From assembly GCF_019312595.1 (NCBI RefSeq), contig NZ_JAHWDQ010000001.1:1-64000 (forward strand): 64,000 nt of DNA, read 5' to 3'. A model generated the notes under the pieces. That model was not told where the DNA came from, ran no database searches, and saw only the letters and a list, made by a program, of their open reading frames with translations. Positions 1-7,976 of the stretch are shown here, in pieces. Positions within the stretch are counted from its first letter, which is position 1. Every line of letters starts with the position of its first letter. The translations under genes were made by a program, and so were the position numbers. This DNA comes from Zhongshania aquimaris (lineage in GTDB: Bacteria > Pseudomonadota > Gammaproteobacteria > Pseudomonadales > Spongiibacteraceae).

Positions 1-66
1 ACGCCAATGGCAACTTTACTTGATGGTAAAACGATCTGGGCTGAGAAAAATTTAGCTCAGATCTAA
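1..66 (+). other. Short open frame ending at a stop, unidentified fragment
   Basis: The window opens in a frame that stays open to a TAA at 64-66, with an ATG at 7-9 giving 19 codons. The peptide is too short to assign. Its LDGKTI string recalls the N-terminus of FolD-type proteins, but nothing downstream continues that family. It could equally be the tail of a gene lying to the left. It sits just before the helicase remnant and may be another piece of decayed DNA. Confidence 0.15.
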
Positions 67-78
67 ACTGGCAGACAC

Positions 79-597
79 CGGTAAAAAACGGGTAACTGTC
101 AGATCAAGTCTGAGCTACTACAGATTAGCGAAGGTACCGACATACCGAGACTAAAAGTGTGCTGTCACCTTACTAGGGTTAAAACCGAGTTGTATTTCAG
201 GCAAATTTTAGGCCGTATATTACGCTCTACGGGTATTGAAAATGATGAAGGCTTTCTATTCATGCCCGCCGAACCAAATCTAGTCGAATACGCCGAACGA
301 ATTATTGAAGATATACCCAACGCGAATACCGTTGCCATTGAACAGATGATCGGAAGCATCACCACAAGCGATAATTCAACTCAAGTACTGACGCTACCGG
401 AGATAGGGAACGATCCTAAGCCAATTGTAAACGTCAATTTTTCTAACGAGCTATTTTCAGGTGAAAAAGGGGTTGAACTTTCAGCATTAACTACACCAAC
501 GCTTGCTGAAACTTACGACACGTCGGTTGGCCTATTTGGACGATTTAAGCAAGAAATAATAAATTTTGCGATACAAGACATTGCCTTTAATCGTTAA
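79..597 (+). pseudogene. C-terminal remnant of a superfamily II (DEAD/DEAH) helicase
   Basis: The frame from 79 to the TAA at 595-597 reads as the last third of a DEAD/DEAH helicase of the restriction/defence type. A segment around 127-150 encodes SEGTDIP, the usual motif V (SEG.DIP), and about 190-225 encodes FRQILGRILRSTG, the motif VI arginine-finger region. No start codon precedes motif V in this frame because TAA stops lie at 64-66 and 76-78. The DEAD motif and the N-terminal RecA domain are absent. An ATG-like start at 157 would leave a 146-residue protein without motif V, so translation of a working helicase is unlikely. I read it as the 3' stub of a lost gene at the edge of the accessory region. 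Confidence 0.65.
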
Positions 598-674
598 GAA
601 AGTGGACATCAATACGGCGCCACTGAACGCAAACTTAAAGCGAATCAGACCTCCGATCTTAAAAACCCTCTCAT

Positions 675-2300
675 TTACGGAGAATTAGCTATAGAATTTG
701 GTAACTTCAAGTAAGCTTGATAATTTTCAGATGACTTCATCATATAGCTTCGCCCTTCAATCACAAAACCGTCCAAGCCATGCTCTATCGTATAAGCTGC
801 GAGATCTGCTATGTTGTTTATAAACCCTCTTCCATTGAAATTTAGAGAGGTATTACACAAAACACCATAACCTGTACGTAACTTGAATGCATCGAGCAGC
901 TCATACATTTTACAATTAGAATCAGGAGTTACAGTTTGAATGCGCGCCGTCCCATTAACATGTGTCACGGCTTCTAGTGCACCGGTCGAAACGGGCCGCG
1001 TATAAAGCATAAATGGGCTTGGGTGAAAGCAGTCAAACCATTTTTCGGCATCTTCTTCGAGACAGAGCGGCGCTATCGGACGAAACTGCTCGCGTTGCTT
1101 AATCACATTCAATCGCGCCTTAGTGCTATTTTGAAACGGCGACGCAAGGATGGACCGGTTTCCCAGTGCGCGTGGTCCAATTTCGTATTTTCCATTAACC
1201 CACCCAATGATCATGTTATTAGCCAGCATGTCGGCAATCATTGCGATGTTCGCATTACACTCATCAAATAAAGAAGCATCAAATGTGCCATTAGTTTCAA
1301 ATTCAAGACCCGAATAAACACTCCAATTTATCTTGGGATTTCCTGTGAAGTAAAATTGCGCGTCAATAGCTGTGCCTATCGCCGATCCTGAATCGTTGGC
1401 AACGGGCGGTATGAATACCTCTGGGAAGAGATTGGATTCCCGCCACTTTGTGTTCCAATCACAATTTAATCCGCACCCACCAGAAATTAACAATGGCAAG
1501 CCTTTCTTCATATTCGATTTAGCAAATTGATAAAAGCGATCGAAAATTCTATCGCTAACAATACCTGCGAAGTTACGAAATTCTTGATCATCTAAGCCAA
1601 CATTGTAGTGACTACAATGCCTTAAACTCTCACAATCCTTCGCCCTGAGGTGTAAGCAGTCCTGCATTAAAAAAGTGATTATTTCTTCCTCTTCATCCGT
1701 AGGCAGACTTCGCTTCGAAAATGATGCTAGAGCCATCAGCTTTCCTGCGTCAGAAAACCGGGAGAATTCCGCAACACTCTTATCAAAGGTTGGATCCGCT
1801 AGGCCGTAGAGCAAGGCATACCGATGTCCAGGTTCAGGCATGACATCGCCTAGCTTTGTTATATTCAACTCGGAATCAATTTCGTAGAACGATCCGATTA
1901 CGCCTTCCCAAAGCAGCGCATAGCATGGTGTTCCTTTAGGTAGATTTGACATTCCAAAAGCACAAAGAAGATGTGATCGTTCGTGAGAAGATGAAAAGTA
2001 TTCAACAGTCTTCCCGAATAGACGACTTTTGCTAACTATAATACCGCTGTTATGCACACCACGGTAACCAGCAATACTTGGCTGTTCAGGTAGATGCGAG
2101 TCGCTCGGCCACCAGCCACCTCTACATAGAACATCGGGAACCTCTTTGAGTTTACTAAAAACATTGAACGCATCCGGAACTGCCAGAGGTGAATAGCGAT
2201 AACCGGAGTTCTTTTCAGACTCAACCGACGCCACTAGCTGTCCATCTTCAAGATAAGCGAATGCACCATCGTGGCCCGGATTGTAAGATAGGATAATCAT
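675..2300 (-). CDS. Carbamoyltransferase, NodU/CmcH/TobZ family
   Basis: The 541-residue protein should move a carbamoyl group from carbamoyl phosphate, via a carbamoyl-adenylate, to a hydroxyl of a sugar or other acceptor in the cytoplasm. The N-terminal Kae1-like domain shows NPGHDGA (residues 7-13), the metal-binding HxxxH pair H106/H110 and NDSGSAIG around 302-309. The C-terminal YrdC-like domain has EIGPRALGNRS near 373, KQREQFRPIAP near 401, HVNGTARIQ near 447 and NTSLNFNGRG near 483. Length and motif order fit the family. At residues 132-133 the protein has EG where many relatives have DG. Its ATG overlaps the stop of the upstream gene by four bases (ATGA), so the two are translationally coupled. 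The natural acceptor cannot be read from sequence; the neighbouring glycan enzymes suggest a surface sugar. Confidence 0.9.
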   Translation of the reverse strand: MIILSYNPGHDGAFAYLEDGQLVASVESEKNSGYRYSPLAVPDAFNVFSKLKEVPDVLCRGGWWPSDSHLPEQPSIAGYRGVHNSGIIVSKSRLFGKTVEYFSSSHERSHLLCAFGMSNLPKGTPCYALLWEGVIGSFYEIDSELNITKLGDVMPEPGHRYALLYGLADPTFDKSVAEFSRFSDAGKLMALASFSKRSLPTDEEEEIITFLMQDCLHLRAKDCESLRHCSHYNVGLDDQEFRNFAGIVSDRIFDRFYQFAKSNMKKGLPLLISGGCGLNCDWNTKWRESNLFPEVFIPPVANDSGSAIGTAIDAQFYFTGNPKINWSVYSGLEFETNGTFDASLFDECNANIAMIADMLANNMIIGWVNGKYEIGPRALGNRSILASPFQNSTKARLNVIKQREQFRPIAPLCLEEDAEKWFDCFHPSPFMLYTRPVSTGALEAVTHVNGTARIQTVTPDSNCKMYELLDAFKLRTGYGVLCNTSLNFNGRGFINNIADLAAYTIEHGLDGFVIEGRSYMMKSSENYQAYLKLPNSIANSP

Positions 2301-4525
2301 AGAGTGGCCAATCCATCGTGAAGTATTTTAGCCTTTGTCTGGAGCATATCGTCAGCATTAGATACGGGCGTTGAGGTAACGGAATTCGCTTTGATAACAA
2401 TGGATTCTAATATCGCAGCTCCTGGAAGCCTTCGCTTATTGATTCGCCCAGCAAGTTGAGTAGAGCGAGTTGGCCAGCTGTTAACGTGTAAGGTCATTGG
2501 AAGATGTGGTATTGGCGTCGGATCCCACATCACGCGTCTATGGACAAGATGCCCGTCTACTTTCCAAAGTATCTCGCAGGGAGTCCATTCAATTGTGAAG
2601 CGATGACTCGCTTTGGATGCATCAAAACCGAGGTCGATATAACTTGGAGCACCTCTATAACCATAGTCAAAATTTGCTCCTTCACCACCGGGGTTGTAGA
2701 AGACATTGACCATTAGCCGATCTGGCCTATTCCCGGCGATTTCGATATCTATCTCCTGTCGTGGAGAGTTTCGGTGAAGGAAAAAACCTGTGACTACGCC
2801 GGGTACATTGGAGGCTTGAAGAGTCGCTTCGAATGTTCCAAACAAATATTGGTCCCGGCTGCATATCGACGCTGCGCTGTACTCGCGAACACCCAGAGGC
2901 TCACTTCTGACGAAAAGCTCGGCCCCAACTCCCGGTTTAATCATGAAGTTTGAGGGGCGAAACAATGCTAAATTATCTGTGAAGGTGTCATTTCTCAGAA
3001 GCCAGCGCTTTGTGTCGAGAGTTTCATAACAATCGGTGAAGCTAACGAGCTTTACATCCCCAGCCATCTCATCCTCTTTCATGGCGGAGCGAATGCCTTG
3101 CCACCATTTACGAGACTCAACGACCCATGGCGACTTATCCCACTTTGGCTTCTTGGAAATTGGGAGTTGGTCCTTTCCCATTTCGCCTTGTGGGGTGGGT
3201 CGTTGACCAAGGTCCTCCAGCTCGGGAAAAGAGCTGGTGGGAGGCGCGCATCTGAGGTGCTCACAAATAACTTGCCATTTATTAGGTTCCTCTGTGTGAA
3301 GCACCGCGATGTGGGCACCATTAAGTTCGTCCGTAATGCTTTCAAAAATATCATCTGAAGCGATACCTTTGGCAGCAGTAAAAATAAATTTTGCTTTCGG
3401 ATAGAGACTTCTGAGCTTTCTTACGTTTGAACCTAAAGACCCGATATTTACATATGCATCAAAAACACGGCCCTCCCTTCCGTCAAGAAGCCGTTCTAAT
3501 TCAGGCGCCGGTAATCCCTCAAGATCACTGCAGCATTTATATCCGAGCATACACAAAGCCATTGCTAACGATGAATGACCAGAGCCTTCAGGTCCAAAAG
3601 TGAACACAGGGTGCTCAATTGGGCGAATATTGAATAAAGATGCTGCTTCACTATTGATCGCGCCAATTGTTGTAAGCGTGGGAAGAATTGAATAAGAGTT
3701 ACTCGATTTAACATCGCGCCGCTGGCTAACAATTGGTTGTTTAGCGGCACTAACATTCAGTGCCTCAAACATGTGATTTATCCAGAGGTCAATGGGGCCG
3801 CGGCAAGGAAGCATTTGAAGAAGTTTTTCAGCCCCTTCGCGAGAGACGATGTATCCGGAAAGGTGCCAGAGTCCGCGTAATGGACTGAATACGGTGTTTG
3901 AAATAGAGACCTTTGGCGCACCATGCTTTGCTTCGAGATACGATAGATAAAGAACATCGAATGTTCCACTCTTATCACATTCCCCCATGACCTCCTCCCA
4001 CACTTGGTCTAGGTGTTTTGCAAATCCATTATGAAACCAAACATCGTCCTCTAGAATCATTACGTAGGCGTGATTACTCGCTGCAATCTGCCTCCAAACA
4101 TTAATATGTGAACGAGCTACTGCAATCTCAGCCCGGCTCATTCGAATTGGAGTGTTTAGTTCAAACTTTGTGGGAACAACCAATGGCTGGGGTTCTACAA
4201 AAAGCTGATCTCCGAGGGTATAAAACGGATCGATATCGGCATTTTCGGGCGGAACTCCCAAGAATGCCTTGGCGTCAACGGCGACGTATCGATCGGTCAA
4301 ATTTAAGAGATGGTTCCCAGACGAATCCAATAGTCGCCGTAGTTCTTGCTGCATATTGGACCAACGAATCGTTTCACGATCGAGATTGATAACATAGATT
4401 TTCTCAATCTGAGCGCCTTGCATACCGAATGTTTGGCATGTCTGCTTTGGCAGGAGCCTCCGGAGAGCTAACCAGAACTGAAATACGTAGCTGACAACTT
4501 TTAGTGATGGACGCGCTAAGTTCAT
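2297..4525 (-). CDS. Three-domain fusion: GT25 glycosyltransferase, sulfotransferase-like P-loop domain, GH16 domain
   Basis: Three domains lie in this 742-residue protein. Residues about 40-270 match glycosyltransferase family 25 (LPS-type transferases): KIYVINLDRE near 42, SRAEIAVARSH near 130, and the acidic ILEDDVWF at 157-164. Residues about 303-435 look like a sulfotransferase-type P-loop domain, with FGPEGSGHSS at 310-319 as the likely PAPS-binding loop, PKAKFIF near 376 and a W..ICEHL helix near 417. Residues about 515-712 match glycoside hydrolase family 16, with an intact catalytic E-x-D-x-E at E591, D593 and E595. There is no cleavable signal peptide; residues 10-26 form a hydrophobic or amphipathic stretch that might hold the protein at the membrane. 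The gene starts two bases after the upstream glycosyltransferase and overlaps the carbamoyltransferase. GT25 and GH16 assignments are firm, the sulfotransferase one less so. The acceptor is unknown. Confidence 0.85.
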   Translation of the reverse strand: MNLARPSLKVVSYVFQFWLALRRLLPKQTCQTFGMQGAQIEKIYVINLDRETIRWSNMQQELRRLLDSSGNHLLNLTDRYVAVDAKAFLGVPPENADIDPFYTLGDQLFVEPQPLVVPTKFELNTPIRMSRAEIAVARSHINVWRQIAASNHAYVMILEDDVWFHNGFAKHLDQVWEEVMGECDKSGTFDVLYLSYLEAKHGAPKVSISNTVFSPLRGLWHLSGYIVSREGAEKLLQMLPCRGPIDLWINHMFEALNVSAAKQPIVSQRRDVKSSNSYSILPTLTTIGAINSEAASLFNIRPIEHPVFTFGPEGSGHSSLAMALCMLGYKCCSDLEGLPAPELERLLDGREGRVFDAYVNIGSLGSNVRKLRSLYPKAKFIFTAAKGIASDDIFESITDELNGAHIAVLHTEEPNKWQVICEHLRCAPPTSSFPELEDLGQRPTPQGEMGKDQLPISKKPKWDKSPWVVESRKWWQGIRSAMKEDEMAGDVKLVSFTDCYETLDTKRWLLRNDTFTDNLALFRPSNFMIKPGVGAELFVRSEPLGVREYSAASICSRDQYLFGTFEATLQASNVPGVVTGFFLHRNSPRQEIDIEIAGNRPDRLMVNVFYNPGGEGANFDYGYRGAPSYIDLGFDASKASHRFTIEWTPCEILWKVDGHLVHRRVMWDPTPIPHLPMTLHVNSWPTRSTQLAGRINKRRLPGAAILESIVIKANSVTSTPVSNADDMLQTKAKILHDGLATL

Positions 4526-4527
4526 AG

Positions 4528-5385
4528 CTACTCCGCGCGCGACAAGGATCGATAGGCTTGCTGGTTCGATAGCCTCCAGTTTCTCTTATCGCTTCGGTAA
4601 CTGAGTGGCCATTTACTTGTGGATATCTCCTCCCAATCATGGACAACAAGTAGCTCCATCTCAGGACAACTTTCTTCAACAAGCATCTCGAATACTGATC
4701 TTGTCAGGTTGCCAGGGCCAGTAGATGCTTGGACTTCAGGTAATTCCCCCGTAATTTCCTGTTCAAGTGATATCGTCGAATTTAGCAGTGCGCGCTCTAC
4801 AATGGGGTGATTGCGAGCCGCGATCAAAGGTGTCGTATTAAAGTAGAAAATCCAACTCAATTGATTTGCTCCCAGATTTACGAATTCTGAGGGTGGAACC
4901 ATCTGAGCTGTCGAAATATCGTAGCAGAAAGGTTGCAGCTTCAATCGACCATCTGAAAAAAGGTGATCAATTTCCGTTCCATGATAAACATCGTCTGCGT
5001 CAATGTAGAAACCGCCCTCCACAAAGATGTAAGAATAGCGGAAGTAGTCTGATTTCATCGAGGGGTGGTAGCACTTTTCAAAAGCATTCTCATAACGCGT
5101 GCCCAAATGGGTTCGGATAAAATCCCTTGCCGCGCTTTCATCGAAAACCTGAATTTCGAAGCCTGATTGTTCGAGCACCGTCCAAGAACTCATACACTCC
5201 CTAACATCCGGCGGTAATCGATCAAGATCATCCCAGAACTGCACTATTCGTTTTGGAGGCATGGTTGTAAGGCGTGCGTTACGCCCCTGCTGTGAATCGT
5301 TAGTTCGCTGTACAAAGTCACGAACAAAATTAGAGCGACTACGCTCGTCTTTACTTAATGGATCCGCTTCACTAAATTCACTCAT
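4528..5385 (-). CDS. Glycosyltransferase with DXD motif (GT32/OCH1-like sugar-binding region)
   Basis: This protein resembles the Gly_transf_sug group, which transfers nucleotide-sugar residues and includes OCH1-like and capsule or LPS enzymes. It has PKRIVQFWDD near the start, SDYFRYSYIFVEGG in the middle, and a YIDADD acidic motif that supplies the metal-binding DXD. I chose the ATG at 5385 (285 residues). An in-frame TTG at 5445 would add 20 residues, but the longer start lacks a good ribosome site at the right distance. Its stop lies two bases before the ATG of the three-domain gene, so it is the first gene of a three-gene operon. The donor and acceptor sugars cannot be inferred. Confidence 0.8.
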   Translation of the reverse strand: MSEFSEADPLSKDERSRSNFVRDFVQRTNDSQQGRNARLTTMPPKRIVQFWDDLDRLPPDVRECMSSWTVLEQSGFEIQVFDESAARDFIRTHLGTRYENAFEKCYHPSMKSDYFRYSYIFVEGGFYIDADDVYHGTEIDHLFSDGRLKLQPFCYDISTAQMVPPSEFVNLGANQLSWIFYFNTTPLIAARNHPIVERALLNSTISLEQEITGELPEVQASTGPGNLTRSVFEMLVEESCPEMELLVVHDWEEISTSKWPLSYRSDKRNWRLSNQQAYRSLSRAE

Positions 5386-5498
5386 ATTATATTTGGTCAC
5401 CCTTGCTGTAGGTAGATTCCACAATCGAATAGTTAAAATAACCAAAATCCGTTAACGTCCTGCGGATTGAGGTAGTAAAGAAAACGTGTCACTGATTA

Positions 5499-5532
5499 GG
5501 CGTAAATAACGCCGCCGTTGCCTATAAGGCAA
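5499..5532. repeat. Two adjacent small hairpins upstream of the glycan operon
   Basis: GGCGT-AAATA-ACGCC (5499-5513) is followed four bases later by TTGCC-TATAA-GGCAA (5518-5532). Each has five-base arms and a five-base A/T loop. They lie in the gap between the glycan operon and the GC-rich recombinase. They could be protein-binding or recombination sites; neither is followed by a clear T-run. Confidence 0.4.
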
Positions 5533-5662
5533 TGTTTGATCTTAGTATCTGATATTTATCTCCGGCGCTAAGAATTCATTTCAGTCCTTACGTCCTAGTA
5601 AAGCTGCAGTAATGTTAATCTTGGCCATTCTTTTGTGACCGCATTCAGTTAATAACGATGTT

Positions 5663-6457
5663 TTAATGAAAATCCACCCCGTCCAAAAAATGCCCCCCAT
5701 CCACGGTGAGCACATTGGTGTAGACCTCGGTACTTTCTATCGATTTATGCCCAAGGAGCTGACTGACGATCTTCAGCGGCCGTCCGTGCAGCAATAGGTG
5801 TATTGCGAAGCTGTTCCGAAAGGTATGGCAGGTAATATTGATCGGCGCGCCCCCTACTCGGTCCACTAAATCATGGATATGCCGGTTCACCGTCTGGCTG
5901 GCCATGGTGAAGATCCGCTCGTCCCTCCTGAAATGTCCCGCGTACAGGTAGCTCTGTATGCGATCCTGAAGAATGGGGTCGACGATGAGCACGGCGCGCT
6001 TGGGGCTGCGGGCGAGTTGTACGTTGGTCGGTCGCCCCGGCCGCTGTTTGAGTGTGCGGAGCACCACCATGAAATCGTAGCCGTCATCGATGAAGTGACT
6101 CGGAGTGAGGGCCAGAACCTCAGAAATCCGGGCGCCGGCAGTCCACATAAGGTCAAGGATCAGGCGGTAAGTTGGGTGTTTTTCGGCGTCGAGAAAGTCC
6201 AGGACTTCGGGCTTGAGTAAGTACGTGGGCATCGCGTCCACGGTATCCAACACGAGTTCGCGCTTGGCCATGAGGCGCTGCCAGTCGATTTGCACATGCT
6301 GAATCGGGAACGTATCGAGGCGCGGCTCTTTCGGGGTGAAGCGTCGTTTCGGCCGGGATGCGGGAAATGCCCCGCGGCTGTCCTGAATCCGTTCCATTTC
6401 ACCCAATCCTTGGTGCACATTTGCTACCTTTATACGCTCAGGTTTGAGGCGTTGCAA
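5663..6457 (-). CDS. Tyrosine recombinase/integrase, plasmid or ICE type
   Basis: This 264-residue protein has the catalytic set of tyrosine recombinases: R110 in GARISEVL, H211 and R214 in HTFRNSF, H237 in LLGHKS and the nucleophile Y246 in EVYTN. It lacks a long N-terminal arm-binding domain, like a set of compact recombinases found on proteobacterial plasmids and integrative elements. The start shown is a TTG; an ATG at 6397 would give 244 residues and keep every catalytic residue. The gene is visibly richer in GC than its neighbours: a sampled line at 5881-5940 is 38/60 GC, against 23/60 for 3361-3420 in the glycan operon. That suggests a separate origin. No tRNA or obvious att repeat was found next to it. 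Confidence 0.88.
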   Translation of the reverse strand: MQRLKPERIKVANVHQGLGEMERIQDSRGAFPASRPKRRFTPKEPRLDTFPIQHVQIDWQRLMAKRELVLDTVDAMPTYLLKPEVLDFLDAEKHPTYRLILDLMWTAGARISEVLALTPSHFIDDGYDFMVVLRTLKQRPGRPTNVQLARSPKRAVLIVDPILQDRIQSYLYAGHFRRDERIFTMASQTVNRHIHDLVDRVGGAPINITCHTFRNSFAIHLLLHGRPLKIVSQLLGHKSIESTEVYTNVLTVDGGHFLDGVDFH

Positions 6458-6972
6458 GCCGCAATAGTCGAGGGAGAATGCGCTGCAGACCGGTACACCG
6501 AAATAGGTAATAACGGTGCAAACTAGGGTCTTTTAACCAATGCGGAAACACGTTAAGTATCGCAGTCCATTCCTTAGTTGCGGCAGAATCCTTCGTGCCC
6601 TACCTAGTCCCAACCTAAAAACAATTACGCGTTAGCAGTCATTGCCATGAGCAGCGCTTTGTGGAGAATATGTTTATTGTTACGTTACATAGCTACAGTG
6701 AGTTCCTCTATGGGCCTGCTGGAGGGCGATCTAAAGGTCCCCCTCTCACTACCGTTTGGAGTTATCACATCTCCAGAACGAAATTATTTGTTCTTTAATT
6801 TTAGTCAGTTATCGAGTCTTTCAAGAATTTACCCCCTTAAGTCGTCAGCCACCGATCCCCCTGACGTGGGAGAATGCATCCTGATATCGAGAGTAAGAAG
6901 CACATATAATTAGATTATCCGAAAGCATCGAAGCGTTCCACGAATATGTTTCACGGAATAATGTGATAAGAA
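6458..6972. other. 515-base gap without a convincing gene
   Basis: The region lies between the two recombinase genes. Short open frames are present, such as 6647-6913 on the plus strand (88 codons), but their products look like no known family and they lack good ribosome sites. A plus-strand frame from 6897 to 6980 encodes a helix-like peptide (SIEAFHEYVSRN) that resembles the N-terminal core-binding part of an integrase and may belong to the truncated gene that follows. Nothing else could be supported. Confidence 0.4.
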
Positions 6973-7905
6973 GTGGCTAGTACCCCGATATGCTTTAACA
7001 ATGTCGAAAAATTCACTCTCAAAGGTGGTCTTTACACAAGTAACACTGAATGGGCACCTTTCAGGCTGATGGTCGCCAAGGGTGATGAATCCAAGCCCGA
7101 TAAGAAAAAATACCGACCCTCGCAGGAAACCTTGCAAGCGACGTTTACGGCTATTAACGCCTTCTACAAACATCTAACCGATGAAGAATACTGCTATGGA
7201 AATCCGGTTCAAATAGCTAAAAAGGATTGTCGGTATTTGATCAAAGATGCCCAGGTCAAAGATGTAAAGCGGTTAACGGAAGACCAGTGGAATTTCTTGC
7301 TGGAGGTTGCTCATAGCATGGCGGATGACGACTCACGTTACGAGAGAAGCTTATTTCTGATTGCATCGTTAAAAACGCTTTTCCTTCGCATTTCCGAATA
7401 CTCTGACCGGCCGGAATGGTCACCTACAATGAGTCATTTTTGGAAAGATAATGGCAATAACTGGTGGTTAAAGATCTATGGAAAAGGCAGAAAAGTCCGC
7501 GATATTACGGTGCCGCCAAGCTTTCTTAGTTATTTAAGCCGATACCGACTCTATCGAGGCCTAAATAAACTCCCTGTTGCAGGTGAAAACCACCCTATTA
7601 TTGAAAAAATCCGCGGCCGTGGCGGAATGACAGCGCGACAATTATCAAGATTGGTGCAAGAAGTATTTGATATGGCGTACGAGAGAATGAAAGCCCGTTA
7701 TGGCGAAGAAAATGCCAGTAACTTTAAAGAAGCGACGTCACACTGGCTGCGTCATACCGGAGCCAGTTTAGAGATTGAACGCGGTCGTGCGCTAAAAGAT
7801 GTATCAGAGGATCTTGGTCATGCCAGTATGTCCACAACAGATACGGTGTACGTGCAGACAGATGATAAAAAACGGGCTGCTAGCGGTAAGGAAAGAAAAG
7901 TTTAG
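6973..7905 (+). CDS. Tyrosine recombinase, probably N-terminally truncated
   Basis: The 310-residue product has R139 in FLRISEYSDR, H257 and R260 in HWLRHTGAS, H283 in DLGHAS and Y293 in TVYVQTD, so the catalytic domain looks complete. It is not closely similar to the neighbouring recombinase. The only in-frame start is a GTG at 6973, six bases after a TAA, and the protein begins directly in a segment (NTEWAPF) that in longer relatives follows an N-terminal SAM-like domain. An integrase-like N-terminal peptide is visible just upstream in another frame (6897-6980). A frameshift or deletion has therefore probably removed the DNA-binding half, and activity is doubtful. A convergent pseudopilin gene follows. 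Confidence 0.75.
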   Translation: MASTPICFNNVEKFTLKGGLYTSNTEWAPFRLMVAKGDESKPDKKKYRPSQETLQATFTAINAFYKHLTDEEYCYGNPVQIAKKDCRYLIKDAQVKDVKRLTEDQWNFLLEVAHSMADDDSRYERSLFLIASLKTLFLRISEYSDRPEWSPTMSHFWKDNGNNWWLKIYGKGRKVRDITVPPSFLSYLSRYRLYRGLNKLPVAGENHPIIEKIRGRGGMTARQLSRLVQEVFDMAYERMKARYGEENASNFKEATSHWLRHTGASLEIERGRALKDVSEDLGHASMSTTDTVYVQTDDKKRAASGKERKV

Positions 7906-7976
7906 CGAGATAGCAATCTACGCAATAAAAAATGCCAATCGGGCCCTTTTTACGGTTCTTTTTAAGCGCCCGCCAC

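Noticed and set aside
1-66. FolD N-terminus suggested by the LDGKTI string
   Set aside because: Only 19 codons, the frame stops, and no FolD sequence follows in any frame.
5461-5540. Integron attC site near the recombinase
   Set aside because: The hairpins lack the paired RYYYAAC/GTTRRRY core sites and the neighbouring recombinase lacks the integron-integrase layout.
6647-6913. 88-codon plus-strand open frame
   Set aside because: No recognisable family, no good ribosome site, and low-complexity serine/leucine content typical of chance frames.
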